Assembly (NCBI GenBank): GCA_031256525.1
Contig: JAIRQK010000173.1
Coordinates: 1-5,872, forward strand
DNA from: Campylobacteraceae bacterium
Lineage (GTDB): Bacteria; Campylobacterota; Campylobacteria; Campylobacterales; Campylobacteraceae
Length of the DNA stretch: 5,872 bases
Direction of reading: 5' to 3'
Within the stretch, counting starts at the first letter, position 1. Each line of letters opens with the position of its first letter. Shown piece after piece: positions 1 to 5,191 of this stretch. The translations under genes were made by a program, and so were the position numbers. The notes beneath the pieces were generated by a model. The model saw nothing but the letters and a program-made list of their open reading frames with translations, had not been told where the DNA came from and did not search any database.

Positions 1-24
1 TTAAAGAAATGTTTAGAAAAAAAA

Positions 25-1128
25 TCAAGAGTATTTTACAAATGTATAAGTTGAGTCAAACCTAAAAGCAAGTAGATTTTCAACTATCCCAAAGAATATC
101 ATAAATGTTATAAAATTGCTTCCACCATAGCTAAAAAATGGCAATGGAATCCCCACAACAGGTGCAAATCCTATCGTCATACATATATTTACACCCATAT
201 ATGTAAATATAAACAATGCTACCCCAGTAGTCATAACTTTGGCAAAGTAGTCATTTTTTAGATAAGAACCCAAAGTTAAGAGATGTAGTACTAATAACGC
301 ATACAAAAAGACAAGTATAAAGCTACCAAAAAAACCAAATCTCTCTATCAAATAGGCAAATATAAAATCACTTGTTGCGATTGGCAAAAATTTTAGGTGT
401 GTTTGCGTGGCTTCATCTTTATCTTTTCCAGTAAGCCCTCCAGAACCTATGGCTATTATTGATTGTTGGACATGGTAGCTTGGGTCTTCATTTAGAAAAT
501 CACTAATTCTTTTCTTTTGATAATCGTGTAAACTTGCATAAAGAATAGGGCTACACACTACAATGAACAAGCTAAGTGTTATCCAAATTTTTTTATTTAC
601 ACCAATAATAAAAAGTATTCCAAATCCAACTATCAGAAGAATCATAGCAGTTCCAAGATCTGGCTCTTTAGCAATTAAAAGAAATGGCAACAAAATATGA
701 AAACTTAAAATGCCAAACTGTTTCCAATTGTAACCATTTTCATCAGGTGGCTCTCTTTTTATAAGATAACACATCATAAGCAAAAAAAGAGGCTTAAAAA
801 TTTCAGATGGTTGAATTGTGTAACTCGTAAAGGGAATTTCAAGCCATCTTCTCGCACCAAGTTTTTCTACACCAAACAAATCAACGCTTAAAAGACCGAC
901 AATTCCTATCCAATATAAAAATGGAATTATCCAGTCAACTTTTTTTATCGGAAATAGAAAGAAAAATAGAAAAAAAATAGCACCAACTATAAAATATACA
1001 AACTGTTTATCACCTAAGGAGCTATTTGCTTCATTTATTAGATAATAGGACAAACAAATTATTGGTAAAACTAACAAGGGTATCAAAAAGTCAAAATGAG
1101 TTATAATTCTTCTGTCAATTTGTATCAA
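25..1128 (-). CDS. mrdB: RodA/MrdB, SEDS-family peptidoglycan glycosyltransferase (rod shape)
   Basis: Polytopic inner-membrane protein of 367 residues that polymerises lipid II into glycan strands, normally with PBP2, during cell elongation. About ten hydrophobic segments run from residue 13 to 355. SEDS landmarks are GARRWL at 91-96, QPSEIFK at 106-112, EPDLGTA at 155-161, GSGGLTGK at 228-235, SDFIFAYLIERFG at 253-265 and GIPLPFFSYGGSN at 326-338. Asp254 aligns with the essential Asp of the E. coli RodA TDFIF motif (Asp262 from memory). The start is TTG at 1128-1126. It gives the N-terminus MIQIDRRIITHFD, which resembles other RodA proteins; a GGGA lies 8 nt upstream, and the next ATG is near residue 118, too far in. 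The stop is TGA at 27-25. RodA is preferred over its paralogue FtsW from overall motif wording and length. It is divergent from the pseudouridine synthase gene. Confidence 0.93.
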   Translation of the reverse strand: MIQIDRRIITHFDFLIPLLVLPIICLSYYLINEANSSLGDKQFVYFIVGAIFFLFFFLFPIKKVDWIIPFLYWIGIVGLLSVDLFGVEKLGARRWLEIPFTSYTIQPSEIFKPLFLLMMCYLIKREPPDENGYNWKQFGILSFHILLPFLLIAKEPDLGTAMILLIVGFGILFIIGVNKKIWITLSLFIVVCSPILYASLHDYQKKRISDFLNEDPSYHVQQSIIAIGSGGLTGKDKDEATQTHLKFLPIATSDFIFAYLIERFGFFGSFILVFLYALLVLHLLTLGSYLKNDYFAKVMTTGVALFIFTYMGVNICMTIGFAPVVGIPLPFFSYGGSNFITFMIFFGIVENLLAFRFDSTYTFVKYS

Positions 1129-1136
1129 TTTTGTTA

Positions 1137-1140
1137 TCCC
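1137..1140 (-). promoter_or_regulatory. Weak Shine-Dalgarno supporting the TTG start of mrdB
   Basis: On the minus strand GGGA ends 8 nt before the TTG at 1128. There is no ATG in a sensible position, so this partial SD and the RodA-like N-terminus together decide the start. The match to AGGAG is partial. Confidence 0.5.
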
Positions 1141-1155
1141 GAATTAAAATTTTTA

Positions 1156-1165
1156 CATAATTATA
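1156..1165. promoter_or_regulatory. Overlapping divergent -10 elements for mrdB and the pseudouridine synthase operon
   Basis: The plus strand reads CATAATTATA. On the minus strand this gives a perfect TATAAT (1165-1160) preceded by GC, as in the Campylobacter sigma-70 -10 consensus gnTAnaAT, about 31 nt before the mrdB TTG. On the plus strand CATAAT (1156-1161, five of six matches) lies about 32 nt before the ATG at 1194. The core ATAATTAT at 1157-1164 is a perfect palindrome. No clear -35 box is visible for either direction, which is usual in Campylobacter. This is the only intergenic space in the window able to start both transcripts. Confidence 0.6.
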
Positions 1166-1183
1166 GCAAAGTAAAGCCAATTT

Positions 1184-1188
1184 AAGGA
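1184..1188 (+). promoter_or_regulatory. Ribosome binding site of the pseudouridine synthase gene
   Basis: AAGGA lies 5 nt before the ATG at 1194, a good Shine-Dalgarno match at a short but workable distance. It supports this ATG as the start. Confidence 0.75.
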
Positions 1189-1193
1189 AAAAA

Positions 1194-2162
1194 ATGCAAG
1201 AAATTTTTTTTACATGCAAAGAAGAAAAAATAAGGTTAGATCACTTTTTAACAAAAGAGATGCAATCATCAAGAAATCAGATAATAGAGCTTATTAGACT
1301 TGGCAATGTGCAGGTTAATGACAAAGCTATCACAAAAGCAGGGTATAAGTTAAATATGGACGATGTTCTATGTGTGAAGCTAAATAGCACCAAAAAAGAT
1401 GAAAATAGGGAGTTTGAGGTAGATTTTGATGTGCCTATAATTTATGAAGATGATGATATTTTAGTAGTTAATAAACCTCCTTTTTTAACAGTTCATCCAG
1501 CACCAAGCGTTAAAGAGCTGACTTTGGTTGATTGGCTAAAATCAAAAAATATTTCACTCTCTACTCTAAGTGGAGAAGAGCGGTACGGAATCGTACACAG
1601 AATCGACAAAGAGACAAGTGGAGCTTTAGTTATCGCAAAAAATAACGCTTCGCACATATTTTTATCAAAGCAATTAGAGGATAAAACTATGGGAAGATAC
1701 TATCTTGGTTTAATTGATAAGGAGTTAAAAAATGATGTTATTGTCGAAAAACCAATAGCGAGAAATCCGAAAAATAGGACAAAAATGGCAATTGTTCAAG
1801 ATGGAAGAGAGGCAAAAAGTGCTTTTTTTTCGCTTTTAAAAGCTAAACAATTCGAACTTATTTTAGCAAAATTGTATACTGGCAGAACACATCAGATAAG
1901 GGTGCATTTAAATTCCATTGGTAGACATATTTTGGGAGACGATTTATACGGATTTAAGAGCCAAAATGATAAAATCAATAGAGTTATGTTGCATGCGTAT
2001 TGTCTTTATCTTACGCATCCAAAAAGTAAGCAAAATATGACTTTTATCGCACCTTTGTATGGTGATTTTAGAGAGATTTTAGATAAAAATTTTAACAAGG
2101 AAGATATTGATGAAACGCTTAAAATTGACACTATTTTTAGCAGGATTAACACTATTTATTAG
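1194..2162 (+). CDS. RluD/RluA-family 23S rRNA pseudouridine synthase
   Basis: Cytoplasmic enzyme of 322 residues that isomerises uridine to pseudouridine in RNA, most likely 23S rRNA. An S4 RNA-binding domain spans about 12-60 (RLDHFL, then SRNQIIELIRLGNVQVN). The catalytic domain starts near 80 (IIYEDDDILVVNKP) and includes HRIDKETSG at 135-143 with catalytic Asp138, GRTHQIRVHL at 230-239, GDDLYG at 248-253 and LHAYCLYLTHP at 266-276. These are the family motifs in the expected order, and the S4 domain fits RluD or RluC rather than RluA. The exact target uridines (helix 69 for RluD, or the RluC sites) cannot be told from sequence alone, so no symbol is given. It is the first gene of a plus-strand operon. 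Its last 17 or so residues (306-322) are encoded by DNA that also encodes the flpA signal peptide in another frame. Confidence 0.93.
   Translation: MQEIFFTCKEEKIRLDHFLTKEMQSSRNQIIELIRLGNVQVNDKAITKAGYKLNMDDVLCVKLNSTKKDENREFEVDFDVPIIYEDDDILVVNKPPFLTVHPAPSVKELTLVDWLKSKNISLSTLSGEERYGIVHRIDKETSGALVIAKNNASHIFLSKQLEDKTMGRYYLGLIDKELKNDVIVEKPIARNPKNRTKMAIVQDGREAKSAFFSLLKAKQFELILAKLYTGRTHQIRVHLNSIGRHILGDDLYGFKSQNDKINRVMLHAYCLYLTHPKSKQNMTFIAPLYGDFREILDKNFNKEDIDETLKIDTIFSRINTIY
2097..2103 (+). promoter_or_regulatory. Ribosome binding site that decides the flpA start
   Basis: AAGGAAG lies inside the 3' end of the pseudouridine synthase gene. The AAGGA core ends 8 nt before ATG 2110 and 5 nt before TTG 2107. 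ATG 2110 is chosen because of the better codon and spacing. The reading frame itself permits either start. Confidence 0.7.
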
Positions 2163-3342
2163 TGGTTGTCAAGGACCAAATTCGACAGCTCAGTTGCCAA
2201 CAGATATGACTTTGCCTGTGGTGGAGAACATTAAAACTCTATCAGATATGAATGCCATAGGGCTTGAGTGGATTCCTGTTGGTGATGGAAGAGTTAGTGG
2301 TTATTATGTTTACAGGTCAAATCCAAAAACAAATTCGCAATCTTTAGATAGAGTTGCTACGATAGATGATAGATATGTATCGCACTATGTTGATACAAAA
2401 TTAGAACCGCAAACAAATTATGTTTATGCTATGAGTACTTTTTCGGACACAAAGCAAGAGTCTCAGATAAGCCCCCAAGTAAGTGCAGCTACAACACAAA
2501 ATATTGAGCCTATTCCGTTTATAACAGTGGTTAGTAATTTGCCAAATAGAACAAAGCTCATCTGGAGACCGCATCCATCGCAAAGAGTATCTTCTTATGT
2601 GGTTGAAAGAAGTGATTTGGCAAGGGACGATTGGAAGCAAATCGCAACCGTAAATGGCAGACTTAACGCTGAATATATAGATAAAGGTCTAAGCGATAGC
2701 AAAAGTTATAAGTATAGAGTAAAAGCCAAAACTCACGATGGGTTGGTTTCTGCTCCAACAGAAGTTGTAAAGGGACAAACTAAAGACTTGCCTCTTATGG
2801 TAGAAAATCTTCAGACAACAAACGATTTACCAAAAAGCGTAGTTTTAACTTGGGACAGAGTGGCACAAGAGGGCATAAGTTATTATAAGGTCTATCGCTC
2901 ATCTAACCCAAGTTTGCTTTTTAGCTATCATGCAAAAACGGTCGATAACACATTTGAAGACTTAATCAATGACAATGGCGTTGCAAGATACTATTTTGTT
3001 ACCGCTGTAGATAAAGATGAGCTTGAGTCGCCAAGACAAAAAGTATCAGCTAAAGGCTCAACACTACCAGCTCCGCAAGAACCTGCGATAAATGTTCTAA
3101 AATATGACTCAAAAGGTGTTTTGATTGGGTGGAACGATATATCTCAAAGAGCTGTAAAGTTTCAAGTAGTTAAAAAGTCTGGAAGCAATACCACAACTTT
3201 TACAAATATAGAGAAGAATTCATTTGCCGATAATGATGTAACTCCTAAAACAGAATATACATATAATGTCTACACTATAGATAAATATGGACTAACATCT
3301 AAAGCCTCAGAAAAAATCGTTGTTGTTATCCCAGAGTTTTAA
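2110..3342 (+). CDS. flpA: FlpA-like fibronectin type III domain outer-membrane lipoprotein (adhesin)
   Basis: Predicted surface lipoprotein of 410 residues from ATG 2110, the length I recall for C. jejuni FlpA, which binds host fibronectin and promotes adherence. Residues 1-20 form a signal peptide: basic MKRLK, a hydrophobic core, and lipobox ISGC with lipidated Cys20. Gln at +2 fits sorting to the outer membrane. The mature part is built from Fn3-like modules at about 37-128, 134-224, 228-317 and a more divergent one at 321-407, each with a B-strand Trp (54, 152, 248, 341) followed by a Y/F-x-V strand. WRPHPSQRV at 152-160 differs at two positions from the C. jejuni fibronectin-binding peptide WRPHPDFRV (from memory). 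The gene overlaps its upstream neighbour by 53 nt and ends 3 nt before trmB. Fibronectin binding in this organism is inferred, not shown. Confidence 0.9.
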   Translation: MKRLKLTLFLAGLTLFISGCQGPNSTAQLPTDMTLPVVENIKTLSDMNAIGLEWIPVGDGRVSGYYVYRSNPKTNSQSLDRVATIDDRYVSHYVDTKLEPQTNYVYAMSTFSDTKQESQISPQVSAATTQNIEPIPFITVVSNLPNRTKLIWRPHPSQRVSSYVVERSDLARDDWKQIATVNGRLNAEYIDKGLSDSKSYKYRVKAKTHDGLVSAPTEVVKGQTKDLPLMVENLQTTNDLPKSVVLTWDRVAQEGISYYKVYRSSNPSLLFSYHAKTVDNTFEDLINDNGVARYYFVTAVDKDELESPRQKVSAKGSTLPAPQEPAINVLKYDSKGVLIGWNDISQRAVKFQVVKKSGSNTTTFTNIEKNSFADNDVTPKTEYTYNVYTIDKYGLTSKASEKIVVVIPEF

Positions 3343-3345
3343 TAT

Positions 3346-4512
3346 ATGCCAAATTTTCATACAGAAGTTCTAAATATCCCATCTTTGCCATTTTGCGAAG
3401 ATGGGTATAATTTTTGTTGGGCAGCCAAACATAAAAACTCTACACTTATTTTAGTGAAAAAAGGTAGTGAAAACTTCTTTTTGAATATTTATAGTAGAAA
3501 TGGTAGCTTTTTGGTAAAAGGAGAAAAGATATCCAGACCAACTCAGGTTATTTATTTACAAGAAGCTCTGAATATATTTGCAAAACACTCCAATGCAAAG
3601 CCAACATTTTCAAACATAAAACCAGCCTCAAATAGATATAAAAAAAATTCTACAATACTAAAGGATATTGATTTTTTCGCACAAAATAGCTTTACTAACA
3701 AAGATGAAATTTTACTTGAAATCGGTTTTGGTAGCGGAAGACATCTTTTGCACCAAGCAAAACAAAATCCCGAAAAATTAGTTATAGGTGTAGAGATTCA
3801 TAAACCTTCTATAGAGCAAGTTATAAAACAGTGTGATGCATTGAAGATGGAGAATGTTGTTTTGATTGATTATGATGCGAGAGTATTATTAGAGTTTTTA
3901 CCATCAAATTCGGTTTCGAAAATATTTGTCCATTTTCCAGTTCCGTGGGATAAAAAACCGCATAGACGCGTTATTAGCGACTCTTTTGTTGATGAAGCTA
4001 TTAGGGTTTTAAAACAAAATGGTCAAATAGAGTTAAGAACAGATAGCGATTTGTACTATGAATATTCGCTTGAAATATTTAATAATTTTGATAAAAATAG
4101 TGTAAAAGTGATAAAAAATCAAGATATAGAAATTTCCAGCAAATATGAAGATAGATGGAAAAAGATGCAAAAAAATATCTACGAGTTAGTTCTAACAAAT
4201 AAAATATCTTCAGATGAGATACAAACGCCTAACAAGTTAATATTTAATAAGTTAAATTTTGATAGAATAGGGGACGAGTTTAAATCTGAAACTTATGTGA
4301 GAGATGATTTTTTTGTGCGTTTTATATCTTTGCATGCAGGAAGTAATAACTTGGTTATTAAGTTAGCATTTGGCGATACGCAAAAAGCTGAGCAAACTTT
4401 TATTTTAGTTGATGAAAATGGCGAGAGTTGTTATTTTCCAAAGTCAATATATGCTACAAAAGCAAACAGAGAAGTTCATAGTTTAATTAGAGGGTTGTTA
4501 TTAGATGAGTAG
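3346..4512 (+). CDS. trmB: tRNA (guanine-N7-)-methyltransferase TrmB, long Campylobacterota form
   Basis: SAM-dependent methyltransferase that makes m7G46 in the tRNA variable loop. The 388 residues consist of an N-terminal extension (about 1-115), the TrmB core (about 120-285) and a C-terminal extension (286-388); typical TrmB proteins have about 210-240 residues. Core landmarks are the SAM-binding EIGFGSG at 125-131, GVEIH at 148-152, DYDARVLLEFLP at 175-186, HFPVPWDKKPHRRV at 196-209, RTDSDLYYEY at 231-240 and SKYEDRWKKMQKNIYEL at 265-281. Val199 sits where most TrmB proteins have the Asp of FPDPW. The start at ATG 3346, giving MPNF, is 3 nt after the flpA stop; the SD is poor, so translation may rely on coupling to flpA. 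The first 20 codons contain a strong hairpin at 3378-3405. The end overlaps ftsE by 8 nt. Confidence 0.9.
   Translation: MPNFHTEVLNIPSLPFCEDGYNFCWAAKHKNSTLILVKKGSENFFLNIYSRNGSFLVKGEKISRPTQVIYLQEALNIFAKHSNAKPTFSNIKPASNRYKKNSTILKDIDFFAQNSFTNKDEILLEIGFGSGRHLLHQAKQNPEKLVIGVEIHKPSIEQVIKQCDALKMENVVLIDYDARVLLEFLPSNSVSKIFVHFPVPWDKKPHRRVISDSFVDEAIRVLKQNGQIELRTDSDLYYEYSLEIFNNFDKNSVKVIKNQDIEISSKYEDRWKKMQKNIYELVLTNKISSDEIQTPNKLIFNKLNFDRIGDEFKSETYVRDDFFVRFISLHAGSNNLVIKLAFGDTQKAEQTFILVDENGESCYFPKSIYATKANREVHSLIRGLLLDE
3378..3415 (+). terminator. Terminator-like hairpin inside the 5' end of trmB
   Basis: CCCATCTTTGC (3378-3388) pairs with GCGAAGATGGG (3395-3405) around the six-base loop CATTTT. This gives 11 contiguous pairs with a single T-G wobble (3386 with 3397). 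TATAA and then TTTTT follow, so the T-run begins 5 nt after the stem, which is less than ideal for an intrinsic terminator. The hairpin begins 36 nt past the flpA stop and 32 nt into trmB. It may act as a partial terminator or attenuator, a 3' stabiliser of flpA mRNA, or a translational brake, or it may be a coincidence of coding sequence. Confidence 0.45.
4489..4494 (+). promoter_or_regulatory. Ribosome binding site of ftsE
   Basis: AGAGGG inside the last codons of trmB lies 10 nt before ATG 4505. It supports this start, which overlaps the trmB stop. Confidence 0.55.
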
Positions 4513-5191
4513 TGAAAACAGAACAAATATCATCGATATGCAAATGCTAACTCTTAGCTACGATACTAACAAGCCAACTATCATAGAAGCTGATGCAAAG
4601 ATAAAAACTGGTGATTTTATTTTTATAACAGGAAAAAGCGGAAGTGGCAAATCAACCATTTTAAAATCACTATATGGCGAAATGCCTCCAAGTTCAGGAA
4701 ATGTTAGTGTTTGTGGAATTGGAATGAAAAATATCTCACCTTCAAAACTAAATATTTTAAGAAGATATATTGGTATTGTGTTTCAAAATTATAGGCTTAT
4801 TAATGAGTGGACGATAGAAAAAAACATAATGTTGCCTTTGATTATTGGTGGTTTTTCACAAAATGTCTGTGTAGCACAAGCACAAAAATTATTAAGACAT
4901 GTAAAACTTTCGCATAAAGCTAACAAATACCCGTTTGAGCTTAGTGGAGGCGAACAACAAAGAGTTGGTATGGCAAGAGCCTTAGCTCACAATCCACTGC
5001 TTATGTTAGCAGATGAACCAACTGGAAATTTAGATGATTACTCAAGCGAAGTTATATGGTCGTTACTTAGAAATGCGAGAGAGCATTTAGGAACGACAAT
5101 CATTGTGGTTACTCACCATATTCCTGCTACTATAAATACAGAATATAAAGAGTTTTTTATAGAAAATGGTGGTTTGCATGAAGTCGTTTAA
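4505..5191 (+). CDS. ftsE: FtsE, ATP-binding subunit of the FtsEX cell-division complex
   Basis: ABC-type ATPase of 228 residues, close to the usual length of about 222. It works on the cytoplasmic face with FtsX to couple ATP hydrolysis to activation of septal peptidoglycan hydrolases. All nucleotide-binding motifs are intact: Walker A GKSGSGKS at 43-50, Q-loop Gln94 in IVFQ, signature LSGGEQQR at 146-153, Walker B LLMLADEP at 165-172 with catalytic Glu171, D-loop GNLD at 174-177, and switch His204. The wording IVFQNYRLI and ADEPTGNLD is typical of the FtsE/LolD/MacB group. A directly following FtsX-like permease of the right topology favours FtsE over LolD. The N-terminus is about 8-10 residues longer than the common FtsE start. 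It overlaps trmB by 8 nt and ftsX by 14 nt, so translational coupling is likely. Confidence 0.92.
   Translation: MSSENRTNIIDMQMLTLSYDTNKPTIIEADAKIKTGDFIFITGKSGSGKSTILKSLYGEMPPSSGNVSVCGIGMKNISPSKLNILRRYIGIVFQNYRLINEWTIEKNIMLPLIIGGFSQNVCVAQAQKLLRHVKLSHKANKYPFELSGGEQQRVGMARALAHNPLLMLADEPTGNLDDYSSEVIWSLLRNAREHLGTTIIVVTHHIPATINTEYKEFFIENGGLHEVV

Noticed and set aside
1..24. Possible gene end, start or terminator downstream of mrdB
   Set aside because: Only 24 bases are present; there is no stem-loop and no minus-strand ATG, so nothing can be supported.
1583..1596. Inverted repeat GTACG-GAAT-CGTAC in the pseudouridine synthase gene
   Set aside because: The stem is only 5 bp with no T-run, and it falls in codons for the conserved catalytic region (YGIVHRID), so it is best explained by coding sequence.
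1967..1975. TGATAAAAT as a possible internal -10 for flpA
   Set aside because: It is an imperfect match about 135 nt upstream inside a coding region, and such strings are common by chance in this AT-rich DNA.
2107..2109. TTG at 2107 as the flpA start
   Set aside because: It adds one residue only, uses a weaker codon and lies closer to the AAGGA than the ATG at 2110.
2401..2640. 79-codon minus-strand reading frame opposite flpA
   Set aside because: It lies wholly inside flpA, has no convincing ribosome binding site or recognisable motif, and its composition is what an antisense shadow of an Fn3 gene would give.
4505..5191. LolD or MacB-type exporter ATPase instead of FtsE
   Set aside because: The ATPase motifs alone do not exclude it, but the next gene encodes a short FtsX-like permease with an extracytoplasmic loop of about 115 residues and the LFGAS loop, not a large LolC/MacB permease.
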